This document shows positions 1 to 9,274 of a stretch of DNA of 64,000 nt, one piece after another. Within the stretch, counting starts at the first letter, position 1; each line of letters starts with the position of its first letter. Location: assembly GCF_014697105.1 (NCBI RefSeq), contig NZ_JACJRF010000011.1, forward strand, positions 62,001 to 126,000. Reading direction: 5' to 3'. A model generated the notes under the pieces. The model was not told the DNA's origin and made no database searches. It saw nothing but the letters and a program-made list of their open reading frames with translations. The stretch comes from Anabaena subtropica FACHB-260 (GTDB lineage: Bacteria > Cyanobacteriota > Cyanobacteriia > Cyanobacteriales > Nostocaceae). The translations under genes and the position numbers were made by a program.

Positions 1-188
1 TAACTTTCATTAAGCTGCGTGAATTCAGGTGGCGTGATTTTTGCATTTGATATTAACTGATACGATTCACCCTGTGTTGAGTTTTTCACGCCATTGTCGA
101 GCTGAATTGCAGGCTGTTTCAGTACAATAGACGTAGAAGCTTGTTTTGTTGCTAATACGCCCGTCATCAGCAAGACAATTTCATTCAT
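1..188 (-). CDS. 5' part of an unrecognised protein running off the window
   Basis: An ATG at 188 on the minus strand opens a frame that stays open for 62 codons to the window edge. The peptide begins MNEIVLLMTGVLATKQAST and is then polar (Gln, Asn, Ser, Thr). I do not recognise a family. No clear Shine-Dalgarno sequence precedes the ATG, and the frame could be chance. A hydrophobic N-terminus could be a weak export signal, which is only inference. Confidence 0.35.
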   Translation of the reverse strand, partial: MNEIVLLMTGVLATKQASTSIVLKQPAIQLDNGVKNSTQGESYQLISNAKITPPEFTQLNES

Positions 189-639
189 GGTAATTGATGT
201 GACTATCACCCATAATTCCTTTCACGGAAAAAAATAATTATTCCGGAATAAGACGTACTTAAATGTCATGAGTTAAATTTGGAGCCATAGCAAATAATTC
301 AGAATTTTATAGCTAAATTCTGAATATATTATCCCTTCTGTCTTCTGAGTCATTACTCTGGTTAATGAACCAGGTTTTAATCTGTTTTAAGTCTTGTTTT
401 GCTACTTCATAGGGTTTAAAAAAAGAAAAGGACATTTATCTAGATGTTCAAGAACAATAAACTCTAGATACAAAGAAATTTATTCCACCCTAAGCGGTAT
501 ATATCCAGAGGGAATTTGGCAATTGGAGATGTACAAATTACTTATATTGCAATCAAGGTATTAATAAGTACTTTTAGTCATAAAAATAATGTCAAATTTA
601 GTACTTTATTCTACTTTTTGCCAGATAAAGAGGAAGATA
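189..639. other. AT-rich intergenic stretch with two small hairpins
   Basis: I see no gene here. There is a perfect 10-bp inverted repeat at 298-307/315-324 (TTCAGAATTT with AAATTCTGAA) and a 6-bp one near 358-373 (CTGGTT/AACCAG). They may be parts of transcription signals for the gene at the left edge, but neither has a U-run. Confidence 0.4.
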
Positions 640-689
640 GAAATAAAAAGCGATCGCTATCCATCAAGTAAAAGATCATAGCGATCGCT
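640..689 (-). terminator. Terminator of the antiporter gene built from two HIP1 octamers
   Basis: A perfect 12-bp inverted repeat at 649-660 and 678-689 (AGCGATCGCTAT/ATAGCGATCGCT) encloses a 17-nt loop. Read on the minus strand it is followed by TTTTTATTT, as expected for a rho-independent terminator 25 bp after the antiporter stop codon. Each arm contains one HIP1 octamer. Confidence 0.65.
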
Positions 690-713
690 GGTAAGCTTAA
701 TTTTGGCTAGATG

Positions 714-1805
714 CTACCCAATTCCACTGATAGCCGGGTGAAAGTAAAAAGCGAACCCTAGTACTGCATAAGCAGCTAAAAGTAATGTGCCTTCCAACCA
801 GTTGGATTTACCATCAGAACTGATGCTGTTGGCAATTAGCACCGATACGACTACAGCCACTAACTCAAAGGGTTGAAAATCTAAATCCATTGGCTGACCA
901 AGTATCCACCCAGCAATAACTAATACTGGGGCGACAAATAAGGCAATCTGCATACTTGAACCCACCGCCACGGAAACGGAGAGATCCATTTTATCTTTCA
1001 TGGCGACGGTAACGGCTGTGGCGTGTTCGGCGGCGTTACCGACGATGGGAACTAGTATCACCCCAGTAAATAGTGCTGTTAAACCTAACTGGGATGTAGC
1101 GACTTCTAGCGCATCGACTAATAATTCTGACTCCACAGCTACAAGCAGAGTACAAACTAACAGCACACCAGACCACAAAAACATATTGGGTTTGGGGTGA
1201 GGATTTTCCTCTGTTTCTATTTCCGCGATACCCACATCATATAGATAGGCGTGGGTTTTCATGGAAAATAACAGCGTTAGGGCATAAACCAAAATTAATA
1301 CTACAGCAACAGCTACAGATAAATATTGTAGGGTTTCTTCCCCTATTCCCTTGGCTGTGTAGTTCATTGCCGTGGGTAGCAACATGGCAATGACTGCTAA
1401 ATTCATGGCTGAAGCATTTACCCTAGCCACAATTGGCTGAAAAGTTTGTTCTTTGTAGCGCAGTCCACCTAACAACATGGAAAGACCCATGACCAGCAGC
1501 AAGTTACTAATAATGGAACCAGTGATGCTGGCTTTAACGACATTCACTAGCCCGGCGTTTAAGGCTACTAAAGCAATAATTAATTCCGTTGCGTTACCAA
1601 AGGTGGCATTTAACAATCCCCCTAGCGTCGGCCCGACAACTACAGCGATTTCTTCGGTCGCTGCACCCATCCAGGCCGCTAAGGGCAGAATTGCTAAGCC
1701 TGCGGTGATGAAAACAATCAAGTCTCCCCACTCTAAATAGTGTGCTGCTAGAGAAACGGGGATAAATAGCAATAGGACGAGAAAAAAAAGGTTTTTGCCT
1801 GACAT
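714..1805 (-). CDS. cax: Calcium/proton exchanger (CaCA superfamily, CAX family)
   Basis: This 363-residue inner-membrane antiporter should exchange Ca2+ (or another divalent cation) for H+. About eleven hydrophobic segments are visible. The two alpha-repeats that form the ion path are present: GNATELIIALVALNAG near residue 70 and GNAAEHATAVTVAMKDK near residue 257, each with the conserved acidic residue of the family. Between the halves lies an acidic loop (AEIETEENPHPK), typical of CAX proteins. The length is normal for bacterial members. The start is the ATG at 1805; no Shine-Dalgarno is evident and a HIP1 site lies just upstream. The gene stands alone and has its own terminator. Confidence 0.92.
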   Translation of the reverse strand: MSGKNLFFLVLLLFIPVSLAAHYLEWGDLIVFITAGLAILPLAAWMGAATEEIAVVVGPTLGGLLNATFGNATELIIALVALNAGLVNVVKASITGSIISNLLLVMGLSMLLGGLRYKEQTFQPIVARVNASAMNLAVIAMLLPTAMNYTAKGIGEETLQYLSVAVAVVLILVYALTLLFSMKTHAYLYDVGIAEIETEENPHPKPNMFLWSGVLLVCTLLVAVESELLVDALEVATSQLGLTALFTGVILVPIVGNAAEHATAVTVAMKDKMDLSVSVAVGSSMQIALFVAPVLVIAGWILGQPMDLDFQPFELVAVVVSVLIANSISSDGKSNWLEGTLLLAAYAVLGFAFYFHPAISGIG

Positions 1806-2416
1806 TTGTTACTTTTAGTTGAGCGATCGCTCACATTGTTCTGTGATAAATCAAAATATACAAAGAGTTGACAATCAGACTCTAGGATACTCTCAAGTGT
1901 GTGTAAACTTGCTCAGGAATTATACCGTTCGTGCTTTGGTTCGACATTTGTAAACTAAGATTGCAATTTATCAATATTCCGCAATCTTTTGTTGCAAAAC
2001 TATTAAATGGCAGCGTAATTTTACACCCGAAAATAGGTTTAAATATTAAAAGACAATTAAGTTTTTCATTGGCATTCCCAAAGACAAAACCCTTAACTGA
2101 ATACCAAATTGAAACAAAAATGCGACAGTTTGATTCGCACAACCCAGCTATAGGAATTAATTACCATATCCAAAATCCACAATCTAAAATAGTACGAGGC
2201 GTTGTTCAATGGCTGACAATTTTGTTACCTTGAAAATACAGCTTGAAAATAACGCAGATTTATTACCATAGTGAGACAGTTTTTTTCAGAATTCAGCTGT
2301 ATCCTGTATCCATTAGTTTTTCTCTATACCGGATTTTGTATTCAAATCGTTGTAGAAAGATTTGACTCAAGTATCTCCGGCATACGTATAAGTTTTTTGA
2401 GTTGGAATAAATATAC
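1806..2416. other. Intergenic region between divergent antiporter and GH57 genes
   Basis: This 611-bp stretch separates two divergently transcribed genes and should hold both promoters. It is AT-rich and contains one HIP1 site (about 1823). Open frames here on both strands have no recognisable protein features. I see no convincing promoter box by eye. Confidence 0.4.
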
Positions 2417-5152
2417 ATGACATCTGCTGAAATGCCAGTTACCCCTGGCGCAATATCAACAGCCCAGATAACAGCCAAAGATACTCACCAAAGCGATCCC
2501 CGAAATCTAGCTACAGGTGTGTATGTGACGGTGCATGGTCACTTTTACCAGCCACCAAGAGAAAACCCTTATCTAGACTCAATTGAACGCCAACCCAGCG
2601 CTGCGCCCTTCCATGATTGGAATGAGCGCATCCACTGGGAATGTTACCGTCCCAACGCTTTTGCCAGGATCTTGAATGACCAAGGCGAAGTGACGGGGAT
2701 CGTCAATAATTACGAATATATGAGCTTTAACATCGGCCCAACGCTGATGTCTTGGCTCGAACGGTATGATCTGGAGGTTTATCAACGGATTTTGGAGGCG
2801 GACGCGAAAAGCTGTCAACGTCTGCAAGGTCATGGGAATGCGATCGCGCAAGTCTATAATCACATCATCATGCCCTTGGCGAACGAACGGGACAAACGTA
2901 CCCAAATTCGCTGGGGTAAAGAAGACTTCCGCAGCCGCTTTGGACGTGATCCCGAAGGAATGTGGTTAGCAGAAACAGCCGTAGATTATGCAACCTTAGA
3001 AGCTTTAGTTGCCGAAGGTATTCGCTTTATTGTCTTGGCACCATCACAAGCGCAAAGATGTCGTCCTTTCCCTTCAGAAAATGATCCCCAGCCAGAATGG
3101 TACGAAGTTGGTGGTAGTCAGATTGATCCCACCCGTCCTTATCGTTGCTATTTGAAGTCTAGACTGAGCGCTAAATCTTCACTTCTTAGTTCAATAAAAG
3201 ACAAATCGATTGCAGAGACCAATCCCCAATCTCTGCAAGAATTACCTTATATAGACATATTTTTCTATGATGGCCCCATCTCACGAGACATGGGCTTTAG
3301 TGATGTTGTCTATAACTCTCACCACTTTGCCGGACGGATTGGTTCAGCAGTGCGTGGGGATCATCGTCAATCACAATTGATATCTGTAGGTACAGATGGA
3401 GAAACCTTCGGACATCACAAAAAAGGCACAGAAAAAACTATCGCCTATGCCTTTATCAAAGAGTTTCCCAGCCAAGGTTGGACAGTCACAAACTTTGCTC
3501 ACTACCTCAGCCTAAGTTCTCCTACTTGGGAGGTAGAAATCAAGCCTGTAACAGCTTGGAGCTGCGCCCACGGTGTGGATAGATGGCAAGAAGACTGTGG
3601 TTGCGGTGGCGAAGGTGGTATTTGGCATCAAAAATGGCGGCGGCCGTTGCGGAATGCCTTAAATTGGCTGCGGGATCAGTTAGTAGAGGTATTTGAGGAA
3701 TATGGTAATCAATTATTCCGCGATCCCTGGCAAGCAAGAGACGAGTATATTCAAGTAATCCGTGATCGCTCTCCTGCCAATATTAGCCGTTTTCTCTCCC
3801 GTCATCAAACCCATAAACTCACCGCCGCCGAACAAGTAGACGCTTTGCGCTTGTTAGAAATGCAGCGTCACGCCTTATTTATGTTCACCAGTTGCGGTTG
3901 GTTTTTTGAAGAACTATCACGCCCCGAAGGAACCCAGATTCTCCGCTACGCCGCCCGCGCCTTGGAACTGGCTGGAGATGTCGCCGGTGTGCAGCTAGAA
4001 AAAGGCTTCCTCAAACGTCTGGGTTTAGCCCCTAGTAATGTAGACTCGTTCAAACACGGTGGAGAAGTTTATCGTCAACTTGTACAAACTGCCCAAATCA
4101 GTTTTAAACAAGTAGCCGCCCATTACGCCATTTCTTCCCTATTCAACAATCAAAACTCCCAACCTAACCCTGTTGTCCCGACACGTTTAAACGCGGCTTC
4201 ACAACAACCAAAACTCAACACTCACCAAAAGCGGGTTTATTGCTACACCGTCAATGAGATAGATTACCAACTGCAACGGATGGGATCATTAACTCTAGCA
4301 GTTGGTAATTTAAAACTCGTGTCGGAAATTACCTGGGAAAGCGAAAACTTAGTATTTGCCGTGCTGCATTTAGGCGGTTGGGATTTCCACTGCTGCATTC
4401 AATTATTTACCGGACGACGTGACTACAGCCAATTGAAAGAAAAGCTGTTTGCATCACTACAACAAGCTAGCGCCGCCCAAACTATCTTGGCGATGACACA
4501 GATATTTGGTAACGAAACTTTAAGCTTGCAAAATCTATTTGCTGAAGAACGTCATCGAATCATGCGGTTACTAAGTCAAGAAACCCTGACACGGCTAGAC
4601 CAGCTATATACTCAGGCATACCGTGATAATTATGGTGTGTTGATGGCGTTTCACCGGGATGAACTCGCCGTACCGCAAGAACTGCAAGTGGCGGCGGAGA
4701 TTGCTTTAGGATATCGCTGTATGACAACATTGCGATCGCTAGAGCAAGACATCACCGAACCGCAACTGAGTTGGAATCACGTAGTAGAATTAGAAGCGAT
4801 CGCTACTGAAGCTAAACATCTGCGTTGTCGCTTAAATATTCCTGAAGGTAAGCAGATGCTAGAGCAGCTAATTCTGCGCCTACTCTGGAAATTACTACAC
4901 GATGCCAACGGCAGTTTTGCCACAGATATACAATGCTTAGAACGGCTAATTAATGTTAGCTATGAATTAAATATCGGCATTTCTTTACATCAATCTCAAG
5001 AACTGTACTTCAGTTGTCTGCAAAGTCAAATAGTACCTCTGTGTCTAACTACTCAAGCTAATAAAGAAGACATACATCAGTGTCTACAACTGCTTAAATT
5101 AGGGCAGAAATTAGCAGTTGATGTCAGTGCAATTCTGAGTCAATTAAAGTAA
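2417..5152 (+). CDS. GH57-type glycoside hydrolase with DUF3536 domain
   Basis: A 911-residue cytoplasmic protein (no signal peptide). The N-terminal third matches the GH57 (beta/alpha)7-barrel fold seen in alpha-amylases, branching enzymes and alpha-mannosidases: VTVHGHFYQPPRENPYLD near residue 40, the segment GMWLAETAVDYATLE near 185, and GTDGETFGHH near 330. The rest is the DUF3536 region typical of this cyanobacterial and proteobacterial subfamily. The expected substrate is an alpha-glucan, but no member is known to me with a firmly assigned reaction, so specificity stays open. The start is the ATG at 2417. A strong terminator follows directly. A role with the glucan enzymes further right is inference. 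Confidence 0.85.
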   Translation: MTSAEMPVTPGAISTAQITAKDTHQSDPRNLATGVYVTVHGHFYQPPRENPYLDSIERQPSAAPFHDWNERIHWECYRPNAFARILNDQGEVTGIVNNYEYMSFNIGPTLMSWLERYDLEVYQRILEADAKSCQRLQGHGNAIAQVYNHIIMPLANERDKRTQIRWGKEDFRSRFGRDPEGMWLAETAVDYATLEALVAEGIRFIVLAPSQAQRCRPFPSENDPQPEWYEVGGSQIDPTRPYRCYLKSRLSAKSSLLSSIKDKSIAETNPQSLQELPYIDIFFYDGPISRDMGFSDVVYNSHHFAGRIGSAVRGDHRQSQLISVGTDGETFGHHKKGTEKTIAYAFIKEFPSQGWTVTNFAHYLSLSSPTWEVEIKPVTAWSCAHGVDRWQEDCGCGGEGGIWHQKWRRPLRNALNWLRDQLVEVFEEYGNQLFRDPWQARDEYIQVIRDRSPANISRFLSRHQTHKLTAAEQVDALRLLEMQRHALFMFTSCGWFFEELSRPEGTQILRYAARALELAGDVAGVQLEKGFLKRLGLAPSNVDSFKHGGEVYRQLVQTAQISFKQVAAHYAISSLFNNQNSQPNPVVPTRLNAASQQPKLNTHQKRVYCYTVNEIDYQLQRMGSLTLAVGNLKLVSEITWESENLVFAVLHLGGWDFHCCIQLFTGRRDYSQLKEKLFASLQQASAAQTILAMTQIFGNETLSLQNLFAEERHRIMRLLSQETLTRLDQLYTQAYRDNYGVLMAFHRDELAVPQELQVAAEIALGYRCMTTLRSLEQDITEPQLSWNHVVELEAIATEAKHLRCRLNIPEGKQMLEQLILRLLWKLLHDANGSFATDIQCLERLINVSYELNIGISLHQSQELYFSCLQSQIVPLCLTTQANKEDIHQCLQLLKLGQKLAVDVSAILSQLK

Positions 5153-5169
5153 GAAAGCCAAAAATTCCC

Positions 5170-5210
5170 AACTCCCGAATTTATTCAATAAATCCGGGAG
5201 TTTATTTTTT
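5170..5210 (+). terminator. Rho-independent terminator after the GH57 gene
   Basis: Arms AACTCCCG (5170-5177) and CGGGAGTT (5195-5202), with further A/T pairs inside the loop, are followed by TATTTTTT. The structure lies 17 bp after the stop codon. Confidence 0.85.
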
Positions 5211-5221
5211 ACAATTACGAA

Positions 5222-5470
5222 TTAATTCATATTTGGGCGTTCTTCACAATGGTAAGGATAAAGCCACTCACACTTAAATAGTCCACCAGATTTTTTCTCA
5301 AAAAATGTCCCAGCATGACGACTTTTAGATATATTTATGCCTGCTTTTGTTTTAATCTCATATAGCCAAGGGAAGGCTGCTATTAAAGCAGCTATGATAG
5401 CGAAAGAATAAAAAACTCTGGTTTTAAAGTTGTGGGGTTTACGGGAGTTGCTGTTACGGTTTTGAGGCAT
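5222..5470 (-). CDS. Small single-span membrane protein, function unknown
   Basis: 82 residues. A basic N-terminus (residues 1-18, many Arg/Lys/Asn) is followed by one hydrophobic segment at about 19-37 and a polar C-terminal tail of about 45 residues with two Cys (67 and 75). The charge pattern suggests the tail lies outside the cytoplasm. I do not recognise a family. The ATG at 5470 lacks a clear Shine-Dalgarno. It follows the HNH gene by about 40 bp on the same strand and may be co-transcribed. Confidence 0.5.
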   Translation of the reverse strand: MPQNRNSNSRKPHNFKTRVFYSFAIIAALIAAFPWLYEIKTKAGINISKSRHAGTFFEKKSGGLFKCEWLYPYHCEERPNMN

Positions 5471-5510
5471 AAGTCTAAAACTGACAGTTAATCCAAGCCT
5501 TCATGTTAGC

Positions 5511-5768
5511 TTAAATCTCAAAATGTCGCCGGAAGCGTGGGTCAAGTTTGTCAGTCTTGCGTTGGTTGCAGGTAAAACACAAAGTATGTAAATTACTCAT
5601 ATCATTTTGACCACCACGAGCCAGAGGGATTATATGGTCAATACTTAAGTCAGTTTCCAAACCTGTTTTACCACAACTTTGACATTGATATTTGTCCCGT
5701 TGAAATACATATTTTCTAACTTCTGGCGGTATGCGAATCCGAGGAGTTTTATTCATGATTTTATTCAT
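5511..5768 (-). CDS. HNH endonuclease domain protein
   Basis: 85 residues, almost all of it one HNH module: a zinc-binding CQSCGK pair, then LSIDHIIPLARGG with the catalytic His, MSNLHTLC with Asn and His, and CFTCNQRK closing the second Cys pair. The small size matches the stand-alone HNH proteins common in cyanobacteria, where the DNA target is mostly unknown. The start could also be the second ATG at 5756. With the first ATG it overlaps the end of the KGK gene by 8 bp, so the two are probably translated together. No restriction or methylase partner is visible. Confidence 0.85.
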   Translation of the reverse strand: MNKIMNKTPRIRIPPEVRKYVFQRDKYQCQSCGKTGLETDLSIDHIIPLARGGQNDMSNLHTLCFTCNQRKTDKLDPRFRRHFEI

Positions 5769-6141
5769 TAATCATGCGACGTAAATCATCAAGCGGCGAT
5801 TCAGTTTCATTAACAATAGATTCATCAGGAATAAATTCTATAGTTACTTTGATTCTTAATTTTCCTGTTTGCCAACCTTTAGAAGCAGGCTTTAATACTT
5901 CACAATCTACACCTTCATCAAACCATTTATGAGTATATCTATAAAATTTATTTCCCACCAAATAACCACCAGTGTCTATAGATATACCATAGGAATTTAA
6001 AGCATTATGTAATTCCTGCGCTAACTGCTCAGAAAAAGCTTTTTTAATTCCTTCCTTCACCTGAACAATTTTAAATACCTTATCTTTAACAGATAAAGCA
6101 TCATTATCATTACAATTACTAAGATTAAAATTTTCTTCCAT
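5761..6141 (-). CDS. KGK-domain protein
   Basis: About 126 residues. The C-terminal half carries the signature of the cyanobacterial KGK family (ASKGWQTGKLRIKVTIEF at about 85-105), followed by the acidic end usual in the family. The molecular role of KGK proteins is not known. I place the start at the ATG at 6141; a TTG six codons upstream extends the frame but has no ribosome site. The gene overlaps the HNH gene, suggesting a two-gene operon. Confidence 0.75.
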   Translation of the reverse strand: MEENFNLSNCNDNDALSVKDKVFKIVQVKEGIKKAFSEQLAQELHNALNSYGISIDTGGYLVGNKFYRYTHKWFDEGVDCEVLKPASKGWQTGKLRIKVTIEFIPDESIVNETESPLDDLRRMINE

Positions 6142-6176
6142 CACAGCATAGGTAATCAAACGTATCTTATAATCAC

Positions 6177-6200
6177 AAAAAAGCCCGCCCGCGCGGACTT
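6177..6200 (-). terminator. Terminator of the dynamin-like gene
   Basis: On the minus strand AAGTCCG pairs with CGGGCTT (one G-U pair) around a 6-nt loop, followed by TTTTTTG. It lies just after the stop codon of the GTPase gene. Confidence 0.7.
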
Positions 6201-6216
6201 TACAAAACCCTACATC

Positions 6217-8676
6217 CTAAACCTGTACCACCCCATCTAACAACCCATCAGAAATAATCACACCATTAGTAGCCGCAATCTGATCAACAACACCTAACTC
6301 ACCAAGATTAATCAAAGGTAATAAATGGTCATATAACTGCATGGCTTGTAAGCAACTATTAATATTAGCAACCGCCGAATTATACACATCAATCTTTCCT
6401 TTTATCACATCCAGCAAACGGTTATTATTAGCAATTTTCTCCTCCGCTTCTTGTTGCAAAGTTTCCTCTAAATAAACCCTCGCTTGTGAGTATTGCTGTA
6501 AAATCTCATCTCCTTGTTTTTCCGCCATCGGTAACAATTGATTTTTGAGTATCTGATTAATAGTTTGACGAAAAGTTTTGCGGATAGTATGAGAAACCTT
6601 TGGCTCAAAATCTAACTTTAATAATTGCCTAATTGCTGGTTCTGCTTCCACCATACTTTCACTATCATAACTTTGAGAAGTTTGCAGCAAAGTTTGACGA
6701 AATTGATATATAGAAAAAGTGTCCTCATCATAAAATTTAGGACTTTCTCTGACAAAGCGATCGCATTCTACACTAGCTGCATCTACTAAAGATTGAGTCA
6801 CACGTTTTTCTAAAGCTTTTAGCTCTTGTTCAATCCCCGCATCATTACCCAGCAAACGATACAACTGACGATAATATTCTGATTTGCGGATTTTGGTCAT
6901 GAATCTTTGGAAGAAATTATTAACTACTTCCTGAGAAGAAACTATTAAAATATCTTCTAATTGATTCGCTAAATAATAAAACGCTTCTACTAAAATTGCT
7001 AATAACGGTGCTGTAGCATTGCGTGGATGACTGAGAGTTGCACGGCGATAAGCATCAGCTACAGAAAAAGTATCTAACAACTCATCTAACCGACGAATCA
7101 TCCGCGATTGTAATTGCCGAAAATCAGCTTCAAACTCATCACAAGAATTATTAATTACAAGATTAATTTCCTCTGTAATATGTTGATTAAAATCCTTACC
7201 AACTTGTTGTAACTGCTGATTTAGACGTTGTAATTCCTGTGCCTTCATCATCTCAATTTCACGCGGCTGACTATCTAAGTCACGATGCAAAGTCTGATAA
7301 TGTTTTTTCAGTTTAATACAAATATCTTCCAAGTCATCAGCTAGATTTTTAAAAAGCTGTGGACGCTTTTCTTCAGTTAAGTAACGTGTAATAGCTGCGC
7401 GAAATTCCTCAATTCCACTATCTTGAATCAATTGATTAATTAAAGGCGTTCCCTGTTCACCTAAAATCCGCACATAATTTTGATTTGGTGTTTCAAAACC
7501 ATTAAGAGAAATCCGAAAATGGCTAGAGGCTAACTTACCGGAACTTACACAATAGTTATTAAATGCGTAAACAAACTGTGGTGTTTCTTCATTCCCATTT
7601 AAACTTTTGGCGCTTTCTCCAAAGATAGAATCTAAACCAAATCTATCTTGAATACTCGTCTGTTTAACTTGACTCCCATAAAAACCGAGTAATCCACTGG
7701 TTTTGTAAACTCGGCTGGTATCCCGAAACTGCCCATTGATTAAATCATCCAATCGTTGCCTTAGCTGGGTATTATACCAAGTTTCATCGATGCGATTGAA
7801 GACATAAAACACTCGATCGCGTATTCCCCCATTTTGCCGCATCTTTTCCAAAAGTTCCGTTTCTTCCTTCGTCATATCACCAGCCGAAGCAGGTTTTAAC
7901 ACACAAACCACCGCCGAAGTATCAGGATGTTGTATCTTTGTATAGGTTAGTTGTGCATCCTTCTCCACTGGTGCATCAATACCAGGGGTATCGATAATCA
8001 CATTCCCATCTTGCAACAGAGGATGGTTGCAATAATATTCAATCTGCTTTAAAACTGCACTATTACTACCACGCCGTGCATATCCAGCCGCTTCTTTGAG
8101 ATTGGAAAAATTAAAATGTTCCATCGAATATGTAGCATTATTTACCGTATGAATATATTGACGGTTCGCCTCATATCCTTGCAGCAATAATATTAATGCT
8201 TTAGCTTGTTTTCCACGTTCTGATTTACTCTCACCACCCTCATGCTGAATAATCGCTTCACAGCCTTGATGTAATAAGCTAACGACTTCAGCCTCATTAA
8301 TATTAAGTACTGTTGTAAATCCTAACTGTTGACACAGGGAAGTTGCTTGTTCTCGAATTTCTACCTCACTCAAAAAAGTTAAAACTACCCGTTCCTTATC
8401 TAATTCTGCATAATCAATTTTGCACTCTGTACCTGTAGCGTGTCCTTCTGCACTGTATAGCAATTCCCGTTCTAACAGCGCATTAATCAGCATTGATTTA
8501 CCTGCACTAAACGCACCAGCAAACACAATTTCAAACTTAGGAGAAATCGCTTTAGCTAGAGAAGTTTGTACAGATGTAACTTCTTGCGATCGCAAAGATG
8601 ATTCTTGCTGTAAAAGTTTTAGTATGACCTCGACTTGTTCTTTTAAATTGTCACACTGAAAAAGCAAACCTGACAT
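6217..8676 (-). CDS. Dynamin-like GTPase
   Basis: 819 residues. The N-terminal GTPase has a P-loop (GAFSAGKSMLINALL, about residues 54-68), a switch threonine region (HATGTECKI), a G3 motif (VIIDTPGIDAP near 228) and a G4-like NRID near 290. The rest is long alpha-helical, with charged coiled-coil stretches at about 460-520 and 700-770, as in bacterial dynamin-like proteins that remodel membranes. An amphipathic or hydrophobic helical part (ATAPLLAILVEAFYYLANQ, about 555-573) may act as the membrane-contact paddle. Cyanobacterial BDLP of Nostoc punctiforme belongs to this superfamily, but I cannot say this is the same subfamily. The ATG at 8676 is preceded by a weak AGGTG. No second dynamin gene is adjacent. 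Confidence 0.87.
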   Translation of the reverse strand: MSGLLFQCDNLKEQVEVILKLLQQESSLRSQEVTSVQTSLAKAISPKFEIVFAGAFSAGKSMLINALLERELLYSAEGHATGTECKIDYAELDKERVVLTFLSEVEIREQATSLCQQLGFTTVLNINEAEVVSLLHQGCEAIIQHEGGESKSERGKQAKALILLLQGYEANRQYIHTVNNATYSMEHFNFSNLKEAAGYARRGSNSAVLKQIEYYCNHPLLQDGNVIIDTPGIDAPVEKDAQLTYTKIQHPDTSAVVCVLKPASAGDMTKEETELLEKMRQNGGIRDRVFYVFNRIDETWYNTQLRQRLDDLINGQFRDTSRVYKTSGLLGFYGSQVKQTSIQDRFGLDSIFGESAKSLNGNEETPQFVYAFNNYCVSSGKLASSHFRISLNGFETPNQNYVRILGEQGTPLINQLIQDSGIEEFRAAITRYLTEEKRPQLFKNLADDLEDICIKLKKHYQTLHRDLDSQPREIEMMKAQELQRLNQQLQQVGKDFNQHITEEINLVINNSCDEFEADFRQLQSRMIRRLDELLDTFSVADAYRRATLSHPRNATAPLLAILVEAFYYLANQLEDILIVSSQEVVNNFFQRFMTKIRKSEYYRQLYRLLGNDAGIEQELKALEKRVTQSLVDAASVECDRFVRESPKFYDEDTFSIYQFRQTLLQTSQSYDSESMVEAEPAIRQLLKLDFEPKVSHTIRKTFRQTINQILKNQLLPMAEKQGDEILQQYSQARVYLEETLQQEAEEKIANNNRLLDVIKGKIDVYNSAVANINSCLQAMQLYDHLLPLINLGELGVVDQIAATNGVIISDGLLDGVVQV

Positions 8677-8884
8677 AAAAGCACCTATAAGCTTCTATGT
8701 AAAATTTACCAAAAATTTTATACTAAAACTTCCGTATTAATACTTGCAAAAAATAAGTAGATACAAGCAGATAAATGTTTATCCTACTCAAGTTCTTTGA
8801 CTACTTCCCCACAGAGCCTACTGGCGTAGCAAACTTTAAATAGCACATAAAACATAGTTCTTGTGGGATGGGTATCTTGCTCAT

Positions 8885-9088
8885 CTAATCTACCACTTTC
8901 AGTAGTCCCTTTTGCAAAGCAGTAAATACTCGGCTGATTTGCTGTCGTTCAGCTTCGTTTAAGCCCTCTTTTGAGAGTAATGTAGACATTAATAACTGCT
9001 GGTCACGGCGGGAGATTCTGCCAATAGCAAATATACGCTCAAAAACTGTTTCTAAAGAGATTTGGGTAGAGGGGCTAGTAATTTGCAT
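8885..9088 (-). CDS. Small conserved-looking helical protein
   Basis: About 67 residues from the ATG at 9088, which has GGTGAGG immediately upstream; GTG and TTG codons 3-4 codons earlier are possible alternatives. The sequence (ISLETVFERIFAIGRISRRD...) is predicted helical, amphipathic and rich in Arg, Gln and Leu, without Cys. It looks like a real coding sequence of a small cyanobacterial family, but I do not know its function. It is divergent from mtnP. Confidence 0.55.
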   Translation of the reverse strand: MQITSPSTQISLETVFERIFAIGRISRRDQQLLMSTLLSKEGLNEAERQQISRVFTALQKGLLKVVD

Positions 9089-9274
9089 ATTCCTCACCAA
9101 AATTTATGTTTTTTTAAAATTTATACTTTTCAAAATAACAATTTTCTATGAAGTCTGACATTCGTAGCCATACGGAATGACTAATGCTTAATACTTGTGA
9201 GTTTAATGCCTCCTATGATACTGGCCTTTTCGGTAAAATAACTTGGCAGTTCAGTAAGCAACAGTTTAAGTCTT

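Noticed and set aside
1931-2233. 100-codon open frame on the plus strand between the antiporter and the GH57 gene
   Set aside because: AT-rich, no domain, no ribosome site, and an equally long frame exists on the other strand over the same bases.
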